From SHZI01 sp963802215 (lineage in GTDB: Bacteria; Pseudomonadota; Gammaproteobacteria; Steroidobacterales; GCA-2729495), in contig CAWDHQ010000001.1 in the NCBI GenBank assembly GCA_963802215.1, forward strand, positions 806,001 to 870,000: a stretch of 64,000 nucleotides of DNA. Reading direction: 5' to 3'. Position numbers and translations under genes: made by a program. Positions within the stretch are counted from its first letter, which is position 1. Each line of letters starts with the position of its first letter. The notes under the pieces are model-generated. The model ran no database searches, was not told the origin of the DNA, and saw only the letters and a program-made list of their open reading frames with translations. Shown here piece by piece: positions 42,859 to 52,020 of the stretch.

Positions 42859-45800
42859 ATGACCCCGAACGCGCCACCCGCACAGCCCCTGCTCCCCCTG
42901 CCCCTCCCCCTGCCTGCCGGTCCCGGCGGCCGGCGGTACTGGGCGGGCCTGCCCGCGTGCGGGCACGCGCTCGGGCTCGCAACGCTTAGGGCCGCGCAAC
43001 CGGGCTTCTGGCTCGTGATCGTGCCGTCGGTGGCCCGGGCGGAGAGCCTGGAGGCGGAGCTCCGGTACTTCGCGGGCGACGGCCGCCGCATCGCGCTCTT
43101 CCCGGACACCGAGGTGCTGCCTTACGACACCTTCAGTCCCCATCAGGACCTGATCTCCCGGCGCCTGACGGTGCTGAGGGACGTGGCGGCCGGGCGGGTC
43201 GATACCCTGCTCGTCGCCGCCTCCACCCTGCTGCCCCGCCTGCCGCCCGTTCGTTACATCGGGGGCTACAGCGTGTCCTTGACCAGGGGACAGAAGCTGC
43301 GGCCGGAGCAACTGCGGCTGCAGCTGGAAACGGCCGGCTACCAGCGCGTGTCCCAGGTGGTCGAGCACGGCGATCTCGCCGTGCGGGGCTCCCTCCTCGA
43401 CTTCTACCCCATGGGCTCGCCGCTGCCGGTCCGCGTGGACTTTCTGGACGACGAGATCGACAGCCTGCGGCAGTTCGATCCGGATACCCAGCTCTCGGGA
43501 ACGCCGCTCGAGGCACTGGAAACACTGCCGGCCCGTGAGATGCCGGTGGATGCGGAGGCCATCAGGCAGTTCCGCCAGACCTACCGGCGGCGCTTCGAAG
43601 GGAATCCCGCCCGGTCGATCATCTACCGCGAGGTTTCCGAGGGCCGTATGCCGGGGGGCGTCGAGAACTACCTGCCGCTGTTCTTCGACAGCACGGCACT
43701 CCTCTGGGACTACCTGCCGCCGGAGCACCTGACGGTTGCGCTAGGTAATCCCGCCGATCTGCTCGAGCCCGCATGGCAGCAGATCAACGAGCGCTTCCAG
43801 GACGCGAAGGACGATTCGGAGCGACCCGCGCTCGAGCCGCATGAACTGAACGGCCCGCCTGCGGAACACCTGGCCCGGGTTGCCGGCGGTCCACTGCTGA
43901 TCCTGGACCCGGGTACGCCAGATCTGGTGGCGAGCGAGGACAGGCCGGCCACGGCCGGGCTGGCCCCGCTTCCCCAGTTGCTGCTGGATCCCCGCGCCGA
44001 CGAGCCGACGCACCGGCTGCGGGAATTCATCCGCGGTTTCCAGGGCCGCCTGCTGTTCGCAGCTGAATCGGCAGGGCGTCGCGAAATGCTCGCCGACCTC
44101 CTGCGCCAGGAGGGCGTGACGTTGGCCGAAGCCATGGGCTGGGGTGAATTCCTCGCGTCGGCCCAGAGGGCGATGGTCAGCATCGCGCCGCTCGGCCAGG
44201 GCCTACTCCTCCGGGACGCCGGCATCGCCATCATCACGGAGCGCGAGCTCTACGGCGAACGCCCGCGGGGCCGGCGCCGGCAGCGTCGCGTCCGGGATCC
44301 CGAGCAGATCCTGAGTGACCTGACCGACCTCCACCCCGGGTCGCCCATCGTCCACGTCGACCACGGCGTGGGCCGCTACCGCGGCCTCACGACGCTGACG
44401 ATCGACGGCATGCCCATGGAGTTCCTGACCCTGGAGTATGCCGGGGGCGACAAGCTCCACGTGCCCGTGGCGTCGTTGCACATGGTGTCCCGCTACACGG
44501 GCACGTCGCCCGAGGAGGCGCCGCTGCACAAGCTTGGCAGTGACCAGTGGGAGAAGGCCCGGCGCAAGGCGGCGGCCCGCATCCGGGATGTGGCGGCAGA
44601 ACTCCTCGAGCTCTACGCGAAACGCGCGGCCCGGCAGACGACCCGGGCAGCGGCAACCCAGCACGACTACGCGGCGTTCGCCGCCGGCTTTCCCTTCGAG
44701 CCCACGGAGGACCAGGCCCGCGCCATCGATGCCGTGGTCAACGACCTGTCCAGCGGCAGGCCCATGGACCGCCTGGTGTGTGGGGACGTGGGCTTCGGCA
44801 AGACCGAGGTGGCGCTCCGCGCGGCCTTCATGGCGGTTTCCGCGGGACGGCAGGTTGCGGTGCTGGTCCCGACGACGCTGCTGGCCCAGCAGCACTACCA
44901 GACCTTCGCCGACCGGTTCGCCGACTGGCCCGTCACGGTCGAGGTGCTTTCCCGCTTCCGCTCGACCCAGGAGACCCGGAAGGTTCAGGAAGGCATCGAG
45001 GCGGGCAGCGTGGACATCGTCATCGGCACGCACCGGCTGCTCCAGGGCGACATGCGCTTCAGGAACCTGGGGCTGATCATCGTCGACGAAGAACACCGGT
45101 TCGGTGTCCGCCACAAGGAGCGGCTGAAGGCCCTGCGCACCGAGGCGGATGTGCTCACCCTCACGGCCACTCCGATCCCGCGCACCCTGAACATGGCGCT
45201 TGGTCGCCTGAGGGACCTCTCGCTGATCGCCACGCCACCCGAGACCCGCCTCAGCATCAAGACCTTTGTCACGCGCTTCGAGGACCGGATCGTGCGGGAG
45301 GCCTGCCTGCGGGAACTGAAGCGCGGCGGCCAGGTGTATTTCGTCCACAACCAGATCGAGGACATCGACAAGGTCGCGAAGGCGCTGGGCGAGCTGGTCC
45401 CCGAGGCGCGGATCGAGGTGGCTCATGGCCAGATGCGGGAGAAGGACCTCGAGCAGATCATGCTCGACTTCCACCACCGGCGCTTCCACATCCTCGTCTG
45501 CACGGCCATCATCGAGAGCGGCCTCGACATCCCTTCAGCGAACACCATCCTGATCAACCGGGCCGACCGGTTCGGCCTGGCCCAGCTGCATCAGCTGCGC
45601 GGCCGCGTCGGCCGCTCGCACCACCAGGCCTTCGCCTACATGCTGGCGCCGCCCCGGGAGGCCCTGACGCCCGACGCCGGGAAGCGGCTTGACGCCATCG
45701 CCGCCCTCGAGGACCTGGGGTCGGGCTTCATGCTGGCCACGCACGACATGGAGATCCGCGGTGCCGGCGAACTGCTGGGCGAGGAGCAGAGCGGCCAGAT

Positions 45801-46386
45801 CCAGGAAATCGGCTTCGAGCTCTACAACGACATGCTCACCCGCACCGTAAAGGCCCTCCAGGACGGCCTCGAGCCGGACATGGACAACACCCTGCCGCCA
45901 GTGGCCGAGATCAACCTGCACCTTCCGGCCCTGCTGCCCGACGATTACCTTCCCGACGTGCACCTGCGGCTGGTGCATTACAAGCGCATCGCCAGCGCGA
46001 GGAGCGACGCGGCCCTGCGCGAGCTCCAGGTGGAACTGGTGGACCGGTTCGGCCCCCTCCCCGAGCCCACCCGGCACCTGTTCCGCATGACGGCACTGCG
46101 CCTGAAGGCAGAGCCGCTGTCGGTCCGACGGCTCGATGCCAGCCCGGTCGGCGGCTTCGTGGAGTTTGGACCCCGCACGACAGTGAGCCCGGCCTGGATC
46201 GTGACCCAGCTGCGGAACCTGCCCAAGACCTATCGCCTCGACAAGCAGCAGAAGTTTAGGTTCTCGGCACCCCTGGAAGACGCTGAATCAAGGTTCGCCT
46301 TCGTGGAGAAAATGGTCGGCGAGATGGTGGCCCACCAGGAGAGGCCGTCGGTACCGCCATCGAAGGTCGCCAGGGCTGGCCAGTAA
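42859..46386 (+). CDS. mfd: Transcription-repair coupling factor Mfd
   Basis: 1175-residue translocase that removes stalled RNA polymerase and recruits UvrA. Order: UvrB-homology module (residues about 30-350), RNA-polymerase interaction domain (PIVHVDHGVGRYRGL near 495-510), translocase with GDVGFGKTEVALRAAF, the DEEHRFG box and TATPIPRTLNMAL, helicase domain 2 (IESGLDIPSANTILINRAD; GRVGRSHHQAFAYM) and the C-terminal autoinhibitory D7 region. The N-terminal 25 residues are Pro/Leu-rich. Length is normal. Confidence 0.97.
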   Translation: MTPNAPPAQPLLPLPLPLPAGPGGRRYWAGLPACGHALGLATLRAAQPGFWLVIVPSVARAESLEAELRYFAGDGRRIALFPDTEVLPYDTFSPHQDLISRRLTVLRDVAAGRVDTLLVAASTLLPRLPPVRYIGGYSVSLTRGQKLRPEQLRLQLETAGYQRVSQVVEHGDLAVRGSLLDFYPMGSPLPVRVDFLDDEIDSLRQFDPDTQLSGTPLEALETLPAREMPVDAEAIRQFRQTYRRRFEGNPARSIIYREVSEGRMPGGVENYLPLFFDSTALLWDYLPPEHLTVALGNPADLLEPAWQQINERFQDAKDDSERPALEPHELNGPPAEHLARVAGGPLLILDPGTPDLVASEDRPATAGLAPLPQLLLDPRADEPTHRLREFIRGFQGRLLFAAESAGRREMLADLLRQEGVTLAEAMGWGEFLASAQRAMVSIAPLGQGLLLRDAGIAIITERELYGERPRGRRRQRRVRDPEQILSDLTDLHPGSPIVHVDHGVGRYRGLTTLTIDGMPMEFLTLEYAGGDKLHVPVASLHMVSRYTGTSPEEAPLHKLGSDQWEKARRKAAARIRDVAAELLELYAKRAARQTTRAAATQHDYAAFAAGFPFEPTEDQARAIDAVVNDLSSGRPMDRLVCGDVGFGKTEVALRAAFMAVSAGRQVAVLVPTTLLAQQHYQTFADRFADWPVTVEVLSRFRSTQETRKVQEGIEAGSVDIVIGTHRLLQGDMRFRNLGLIIVDEEHRFGVRHKERLKALRTEADVLTLTATPIPRTLNMALGRLRDLSLIATPPETRLSIKTFVTRFEDRIVREACLRELKRGGQVYFVHNQIEDIDKVAKALGELVPEARIEVAHGQMREKDLEQIMLDFHHRRFHILVCTAIIESGLDIPSANTILINRADRFGLAQLHQLRGRVGRSHHQAFAYMLAPPREALTPDAGKRLDAIAALEDLGSGFMLATHDMEIRGAGELLGEEQSGQIQEIGFELYNDMLTRTVKALQDGLEPDMDNTLPPVAEINLHLPALLPDDYLPDVHLRLVHYKRIASARSDAALRELQVELVDRFGPLPEPTRHLFRMTALRLKAEPLSVRRLDASPVGGFVEFGPRTTVSPAWIVTQLRNLPKTYRLDKQQKFRFSAPLEDAESRFAFVEKMVGEMVAHQERPSVPPSKVARAGQ

Positions 46387-46406
46387 CCGGAGAAATGCGC
46401 GCAGGA

Positions 46407-47522
46407 TCAGCGCAGTACCGCCGGCGAGTAGGCGTTGTCCAGGAGAAGTTCAGGCCCGCGGCTGCCGTCAACCCGCGCCACCCACACGGCCGTGCTGGCA
46501 CCCGGGCTTCCATCCTGCCTGGGCATCGAGTAAAGCACCCGCGCGTCATCCAGCCATTCGAGCTGATCGTCCACGCTGCGATTCTCGGCGAGCACGCGCT
46601 GCTGTCCGCTGTCCAGGTCAAGTACAGCGATCTGCCAGTGGACACTGCTCCCGCCGGTGACGCGCTTCTTGAACGCAATCTGCCGGCCATCCGGCGACAG
46701 CGACGGACATTCCACTCCCTTGCGGATGACCCGGGCCGAGCGCTCCTGCGCATCGCCCCGGATGAGGTAATGCTCGCCGCCCGTTGACATCGTGGCGTAA
46801 AAATAGCGCGAGTCGTCGCCGAACGTCACGCCCCAGAAGTTCCGGTCAGCAGCCTGAACTGGCTCCCCGTCCCTGGAGACCGAGAACGTCTCCAGGTCGG
46901 CCTCCACCGAGCCAGTTGCCAGGTCGATCAGCAATGTCTGGGTCGAAAAGGTCACATCCGCGTAGCCATGCCCGCTGACGAACACGGTCATTGCCGCCCG
47001 GCGGCCATCGCGAGCCACCCGACAGCGACTCGGGACGCCAGCCAGCGGCACCTCGGCAACCACCGCCAGACTCCCGGTGTCGAAGATGATCCCCTTGTAG
47101 GTCGTGATCACCCCACGATCAGCGGTGAGGCACAGGCCACGATTGCCGGCCACGTGCACGACTTCGCAGCTGAGCACGTCGAAGACCTCTGGTTCAGCGT
47201 TGCTCCCGAGGCGCACCCGGGCCAGCTTGCCGTAGTCCTGATCGAGGCCCGTGTGGCGAAAAAACAGTTCTGTCGGTGGCGGTGGCGCCGGCGGCAGAGG
47301 GACCGTCACTGCACCCTCGGCCGTCGGCACTGATGGCGACACCCCGACGACCGGTCCGGCCTCCGGCGCCGAGTCGCGGCTGGGCTCCAACGCGTCGATA
47401 GGCGCGGAAGGCGATCGCGCTGGCCTCGACCCCGGGCCGTACGCGACATACACGTAAGCCGCCACCCCCGTCGCGACCAGCAGGAACACCGCCAGGAATG
47501 CACCAGTACGCCCAAGCTTCAT
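46407..47522 (-). CDS. Membrane-anchored beta-propeller-like protein
   Basis: 371-residue protein. An N-terminal hydrophobic helix (FLAVFLLVATGVAAYVYVA) without a lipobox anchors it in the inner membrane. A Pro/Ala-rich linker (residues 31-85) precedes a domain with TolB/WD40-like repeats: PDGRQIAFKKRVTGGSS, VLDLDSGQQRVL and LEWLDDARVLYSM. No enzyme motif is visible. It overlaps the MFS gene by four bases (ATGA), implying cotranscription; role unknown. Confidence 0.6.
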   Translation of the reverse strand: MKLGRTGAFLAVFLLVATGVAAYVYVAYGPGSRPARSPSAPIDALEPSRDSAPEAGPVVGVSPSVPTAEGAVTVPLPPAPPPPTELFFRHTGLDQDYGKLARVRLGSNAEPEVFDVLSCEVVHVAGNRGLCLTADRGVITTYKGIIFDTGSLAVVAEVPLAGVPSRCRVARDGRRAAMTVFVSGHGYADVTFSTQTLLIDLATGSVEADLETFSVSRDGEPVQAADRNFWGVTFGDDSRYFYATMSTGGEHYLIRGDAQERSARVIRKGVECPSLSPDGRQIAFKKRVTGGSSVHWQIAVLDLDSGQQRVLAENRSVDDQLEWLDDARVLYSMPRQDGSPGASTAVWVARVDGSRGPELLLDNAYSPAVLR

Positions 47523-48766
47523 GCGGTCCTCCGTAGACCCAGCGCCGCGACGCCGAGTACGACCGGCAGGAGCGCGACGAATACCCCGATTGCCCAGGCA
47601 CTGCCATGGGCCTGCATCAGCCAGCCGAAGGCGATCGACGAGGCTGCCTTGCCGAGGCCTGCGACGGTCGCCAGCACGGCAAGGCCGGTCGTACGCCGGC
47701 CTTCCGGCAGCAACGTGCTGCCCATGGCCATCATCACGCCCTCGGTGCCCGCGTAGTACAAGCCTATCAGCATGATCACCGCAGACTGGACGACGATGCC
47801 GTCGAGCGGAGCAGTCAGCAGGAGCACGTAGGCCGCCAGCAGCAGGATGTAACCTGCGAACAGCACGCCAGCGCGTCCGACCCGGTCGGCCACCAGCCCC
47901 GCGGGCACCGATGCCACCATGTACACGCAGGACACCGCCGCAAAATAGAGCGGAAATGCGCCCGCACCGACGCCGCTGGCCGCCTGCAGGCGGATGAAGA
48001 CGAAGCCGTCGCTGATGGTGGAGACCGCGAGCAACAAGACTACTGCGGCCAGGATCCGGAATCGCCGCGCGTCCGGCATCGATCGCAGAGATTGGGCCTC
48101 CAGCCCGCGCGATGCTGCCGGTACTGGAAGCCGGGGCTGGGGCACGAAGAGAGCCAGTGTCGCCAGGCCAAGAACAGCGAAGGCAAGGCTCACGACCCAG
48201 ATGACGTCATAGCCCCCGGGCAGCGCGGCCAGGATCAGAAATGCCACGAAGGGACCGAGCAGGGCACCCCCGGCATCGAGAGACCGATGCAGCGCGAAGG
48301 CGCTGGCGAACCGGCCGGGCGGTGCGTTCATCGACAGGATGGCGTCGCGCGGCGCTGAACGCAGGCCCTTGCCGAGGCGATCCGTGCCGACGACCAGCAG
48401 GATGAGGGACCAGGAGCCTCCGGCAAGGAAGAGCGCCGGCTTGCAGAGGGCCGAGAGGCCATAACCGAGCATGGCCATGAGCTTGTGGCGCCGGTACCTG
48501 TCTGCCAGGTAGCCCGCCGCCAGGCTGAACAGGGCCACTGCGAATCCGTTGTAAAGGCCGTCGATGATCCCGTACTGCAAAGGTCCGAGCTTCAGGTGCA
48601 GGAACAGGTAGGCCGGCAGGACGCTGCTCACCATCTCCGAGGAGACGTCCGTGAGAAGGCTGGTGAAGCCGAGGCCCCAGATGACGGGACTGAGGGGCAG
48701 CGGGCCTGGGAAAACGCGATCGGCACGACTCAGCTTGATTCGCTCGAACCAGTCGAACCGGTACAT
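47519..48766 (-). CDS. MFS transporter
   Basis: 415-residue inner-membrane protein with about 12 hydrophobic segments. Stretches typical of the superfamily are GFTSLLTDVSSEMVSSVLP at the start, ADRYRRHKLMAMLGYGLSA (loop 2-3 motif) and GTDRLGKGLRSAPRDAILS. The last resembles a subgroup of uncharacterised MFS exporters. Substrate is unknown. It is translationally coupled to the propeller gene after it. Confidence 0.88.
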   Translation of the reverse strand: MYRFDWFERIKLSRADRVFPGPLPLSPVIWGLGFTSLLTDVSSEMVSSVLPAYLFLHLKLGPLQYGIIDGLYNGFAVALFSLAAGYLADRYRRHKLMAMLGYGLSALCKPALFLAGGSWSLILLVVGTDRLGKGLRSAPRDAILSMNAPPGRFASAFALHRSLDAGGALLGPFVAFLILAALPGGYDVIWVVSLAFAVLGLATLALFVPQPRLPVPAASRGLEAQSLRSMPDARRFRILAAVVLLLAVSTISDGFVFIRLQAASGVGAGAFPLYFAAVSCVYMVASVPAGLVADRVGRAGVLFAGYILLLAAYVLLLTAPLDGIVVQSAVIMLIGLYYAGTEGVMMAMGSTLLPEGRRTTGLAVLATVAGLGKAASSIAFGWLMQAHGSAWAIGVFVALLPVVLGVAALGLRRTA

Positions 48767-48941
48767 CGACAGGGGTCTCCGCCCGCGGGAGCCCTAGAGT
48801 ATCCCACCGCACCAGGAGTTCCTAAGCCCGATAGGTGACCGACTGCGCGGTTCTGAAGGCGCCGGGAAGCTGGCTGCCGAACCGTTGGCAGCAGGCTGGT
48901 CGGCTAGAATTCGCACCTTATGTGCCCACTGGAGTCTGCGC

Positions 48942-49604
48942 ATGTACGGTTCATTACGACGCTACGCCCCCCTGCTGCTGGCTCTGCTATCCGCCAAGGC
49001 TCTTGCCACCGGTACGTGGGACATCGACACGTTCTGCTCCGAAGTCCAGCGCGTGACGGCCGGGACGAGCGTCAAGGCGAATCTGACCATCCACGAGACC
49101 TCCTGGGACTACCGGCACTCCAAGCCGGGCATCGAGCCCGTCGAGATCCACCAGTACGTGACGCCGGATCGGCAGGGCCGGCCGAAAATGATCTCCTGCA
49201 AGGTCAAGTCCGTCGATCACCTGAAGTCGGCCTACGGCCAGCAGGCCGCCGGCAAGCAGGGGACCTGCGAACAGGTGACCCGCAGCGTCGTGGAGCAGGC
49301 CCGTGCCGGCGCCGGCCCCAAGGCGCCCGACGTGCGGGTGGACCCGGAAGAACAGGTCTGGACGGGCAGCAGCTACCTTGCGCCCTTCGAGCTGCTCAGC
49401 AGGGATTCATCCGGGACCCTGCACGTGCACACCCGCTACATGCGTATCGACTGGGATGACTGGCGCTGGTATGTCATGCCCGACAAGGTACGGGGCCACC
49501 TTTATTGCCACGTGATCGCGCCGGAATACATCGCGCGGTTGTTGCAGGGCGAGTCTCCGGAACTGCAGCCGATCGAAGTGCCACCGGAACCCGAAGGCGA
49601 CTAG
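48942..49604 (+). CDS. Secreted protein, family not recognised
   Basis: 220-residue protein with a signal peptide (YAPLLLALLSAKALA, cleavage near ALAT-GT). The mature sequence has TFCSEVQRVTAGTSVKANL, HQYVTPDRQGRPKMISCKV and CEQVTRSVVEQ, and four cysteines that could pair. A Trp/Asp-rich segment (YMRIDWDDWRWYVMP) precedes the end. ATG 48942 has a GGAG RBS. I do not recognise a family. It stands alone between two leftward units. Confidence 0.6.
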   Translation: MYGSLRRYAPLLLALLSAKALATGTWDIDTFCSEVQRVTAGTSVKANLTIHETSWDYRHSKPGIEPVEIHQYVTPDRQGRPKMISCKVKSVDHLKSAYGQQAAGKQGTCEQVTRSVVEQARAGAGPKAPDVRVDPEEQVWTGSSYLAPFELLSRDSSGTLHVHTRYMRIDWDDWRWYVMPDKVRGHLYCHVIAPEYIARLLQGESPELQPIEVPPEPEGD

Positions 49605-49620
49605 CAGGCGGGTCCGGCCT

Positions 49621-50571
49621 TCAGTTGGCGCCGGCGCTGAGGTCGCCCTGCCCGGGCGCGGACTCGCGGAGCATCGAACCGGAGACCCTGGCTTCAGCAT
49701 CCTCGAGCAGACCCGGCTCCTCGGCATTCGCCGGAGGCACTTCCGAAGCGACACTCCAGGATACCGTCACGTAGCGGGCAAGCTGGGACCGCGGATGATG
49801 AATCGCAAGATCCCGGACCCGTTGCGCGATGCGCTCGGCGAAAGCCACCACGCGATCCTCTTCCGCGCCACCAATCAGCACGGCAAACCGGTCGTGGCCC
49901 ACCCGCGCGCAGTAGTCCGCCGCCCGTTGCAGTGAGTTGGCGATCGAGTGTGCCACCTTCCGGAGGCAGGCCTCGGTAGCGTGCCGGCCAAACAGGTGGT
50001 GATAGCTCTCGAGGGCATCGATGCGGAAGACGATCACGCTCACGCGCTGCTGCTCGCGGCGGGCAATGGACCAGTCCCGAAGGAGCACTTCCAGCAACGC
50101 GTTCCGGCCGGGAATGCCGGTGGCGGCATCGGTCCGGTCGTCACGCAGGCTGCGCGCCCAGACGTCGGTGGCCATGAAGACGCCGGTGCCGGCCATCGAC
50201 GGCGCGGCGCCGGGGCCGACCGGGCGCATGGCCGGCGCGGCGGCTGTCGCCGCGGCGGTCAGCAGCCAGTAGCTCGCCTTGCCAGGCTGGTCGTAGAGTG
50301 GGGCCGGGCGCAGTTCCACCGCCCCGCGGGACGACCGCGGACGCCACGGGTCCGGTGAAGCCGGATCGAAGGCGGTGTCCGCCAGGCTGTCTGCCGGGCG
50401 GCCGATGATCTCGTTGGGGTGGAGGCCAATGGCCTGTCCCAGGGCCGCATTCGCGTACACGACCTGCCGGTCCCGGTGCTGGGCGTCAATGATCAACGCG
50501 GGCGCCGCAACGGCATCGAGCGCCTGACGCAGCAGATGACGATTCAGCTTTTTCAATGAGTTAGAAGGCAT
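49621..50571 (-). CDS. PAS plus degenerate GGDEF protein
   Basis: 316-residue cytoplasmic protein. A PAS domain covers about residues 14-130 (ALDAVAAPALIIDAQHRDR, VYANAALGQAIG). A GGDEF-family domain follows (DAATGIPGRNALLEVLLRD) but lacks the catalytic residues: the GG(D/E)EF position reads VGHDRF (in CARVGHDRFAVLIGG), and the metal-binding DIDHFK-like segment reads RIDALE. Cyclic-di-GMP synthesis is therefore unlikely; it might bind a nucleotide or act through PAS signalling. It follows mtiP on the same strand after 148 nt and has a palindrome over the start. Confidence 0.8.
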   Translation of the reverse strand: MPSNSLKKLNRHLLRQALDAVAAPALIIDAQHRDRQVVYANAALGQAIGLHPNEIIGRPADSLADTAFDPASPDPWRPRSSRGAVELRPAPLYDQPGKASYWLLTAAATAAAPAMRPVGPGAAPSMAGTGVFMATDVWARSLRDDRTDAATGIPGRNALLEVLLRDWSIARREQQRVSVIVFRIDALESYHHLFGRHATEACLRKVAHSIANSLQRAADYCARVGHDRFAVLIGGAEEDRVVAFAERIAQRVRDLAIHHPRSQLARYVTVSWSVASEVPPANAEEPGLLEDAEARVSGSMLRESAPGQGDLSAGAN

Positions 50572-50590
50572 ATCTCAACTTTATGAGATA
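50571..50590 (-). promoter_or_regulatory. Palindrome over the start of the PAS-GGDEF gene
   Basis: TATCTCA (50571-50577) and TGAGATA (50584-50590) with a 6-nt centre. On the mRNA this can form a 7-bp hairpin covering the GAG Shine-Dalgarno remnant and the first base of the ATG. As DNA it could be an operator. A second inverted repeat CCGCGGA/TCCGCGG lies at 50596-50613. Confidence 0.5.
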
Positions 50591-50719
50591 CGTCGCCGCG
50601 GACCCCTCCGCGGCTGCGCACCACCCGGAAGCGCATCCTAGCCTTAGGTTAAGCGGGGTTCTGTGAAGGTGGTCACTGCCCGGCGCTGAAGTTTGGGCAC
50701 GTTGTTCAATCGGCGGGAC

Positions 50720-51487
50720 TCAACCGGCTCCGGCCTCCCCGGCCAGCAGGGCGGCGAGGAGGCGACGTACCTTCGCCATGCCCTCGTCCAGGGTTTCTGC
50801 CATCTGCGTGTGGATCGTCGTGCCGGCAGGCACCCGGCCCGCGGCATGGTTCACAACGACACAACACATGCCGTAGGACAGGTCCAGTTCCCGGGCCAGC
50901 CCTGCTTCGGGCATGCCCGTCATGCCGACCACATGACAGCCGTCACGCCCGAGGCGCTCGATTTCCGCCGCGCTTTCCAGTCGTGGCCCCTGCGTCGCTC
51001 CGTAAGTAGCCGTCCGCATCACATCCAGGCCGATGCCGTCGGCCGCGGAGAGCAGCCGCTCCCGGAGCAGCGGCGCGAAGGGCCCGGTGAAATCCACGTG
51101 CCGGAGCGGGAACCGGCTGTCACCGGTGAACGTGTGCTCCCTCCCCCAGGTGTAGTCGATGATCTGGTCGGGGATCACCAGCCGGCCCGGTACCGCCGCG
51201 CTCGCGATTCCCCCCACGGCATTGATGGCGACCACGTGGTCCACGCCGAGCTGCTTCAGTGCCCAGATATTGGCCCGGTAGTTCACCCGGTGCGGCGGAA
51301 TTGCCGGCGCATCCGGTGAGCCGTGGCGGGCGAGAAAGATGATCTCATGCCCGCCCAGCCCGGAACGGGTCGGCACGGACGAAACCGGTCCCCAGGGTTG
51401 CGCGCCCGGCGCCATCGGAAGGTGCACAGGCGCGCCACCGGGAAAGAGTCCCGCCGAACCGGTGCCGCCAATCACTGCCAGCCGCAC
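50720..51487 (-). CDS. mtiP: S-methyl-5'-thioinosine phosphorylase
   Basis: Purine-nucleoside phosphorylase-type enzyme (255 residues) that splits methylthioinosine to hypoxanthine and methylthioribose-1-phosphate in the Pseudomonas-type MTA salvage route. Family stretches are LAVIGGTGSAGLF, VNYRANIWALKQLGVDHVV, VIDYTWGREHTF-like DQIIDYTWGREHT, CTQGPRLE-like ATQGPRLESAAEIERL and GMTGMPEAGLARELDL. GTG 51487 as start leaves two nucleotides after hpt; upstream codons lack similarity. The MTI rather than MTA preference is inferred from resemblance to PA3004. Confidence 0.88.
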   Translation of the reverse strand: MRLAVIGGTGSAGLFPGGAPVHLPMAPGAQPWGPVSSVPTRSGLGGHEIIFLARHGSPDAPAIPPHRVNYRANIWALKQLGVDHVVAINAVGGIASAAVPGRLVIPDQIIDYTWGREHTFTGDSRFPLRHVDFTGPFAPLLRERLLSAADGIGLDVMRTATYGATQGPRLESAAEIERLGRDGCHVVGMTGMPEAGLARELDLSYGMCCVVVNHAAGRVPAGTTIHTQMAETLDEGMAKVRRLLAALLAGEAGAG

Positions 51488-51489
51488 GC

Positions 51490-52020
51490 TCAGCCGTCCA
51501 CCGCCCAGATCTCGGGCAGGTGCCGCCAGTGACCCCGGTAGTCCATGCCGCAGCCGAAGACGAACTCGTCCCCGACTTCGAGGCCCACCAGATCGGGCTG
51601 GACGCCGGCCAGGGCGCGGGAATGAACCTTCCTCACGAGCACCGCCGTCGTCACGTGACGGGCGCCGGCCTGCCGGCAATGGTGGGCGATGAACTCGAGC
51701 GTCAGGCCCTCATCGTAGATGTCGTCGACGAGCAGCACGTGCCGGTCGCGAAGCTCCGCGCGCGGGTGGGCCAGCCATTGGGGTATCCCGCCCCTGGTGG
51801 CATCGCCGTAACGGCCCACACGGCAGGTATCCAGGACGAAATCCCCGTGCAGCTTGCCGGCGAGCCGGGCCAACGGCATGAGGCCACCGAGCAGGACGCC
51901 CAGCATGACGCAGGGCTCGCGCTCGACGTACGGCTGGAGGGCCGCCGCAAGCCGGTCGAACGCCGTGTCGACGGCGGCCCGGTCCACCAGCAGCCGGGCG
52001 CCCGGTACCGCCGGCACCAT
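51490..52020 (-). CDS. hpt: Hypoxanthine phosphoribosyltransferase
   Basis: Salvages hypoxanthine or guanine to IMP or GMP. The 176-residue type I PRTase has the PRPP motif VLLVDDIYDEGLTLEF and the conserved GVLLGGLMPLARL loop; VGLEVGDEFVFGCGMDYRG closes the fold. Start overlaps the nagZ stop by one base and the gene is followed after two bases by mtiP, whose reaction releases hypoxanthine. Confidence 0.93.
   Translation of the reverse strand: MVPAVPGARLLVDRAAVDTAFDRLAAALQPYVEREPCVMLGVLLGGLMPLARLAGKLHGDFVLDTCRVGRYGDATRGGIPQWLAHPRAELRDRHVLLVDDIYDEGLTLEFIAHHCRQAGARHVTTAVLVRKVHSRALAGVQPDLVGLEVGDEFVFGCGMDYRGHWRHLPEIWAVDG

Noticed and set aside
48868..48941. Promoter TTGGCA with TAGAAT before the unknown secreted protein gene
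   Set aside because: Spacing is only 14 nt, too short for sigma70.
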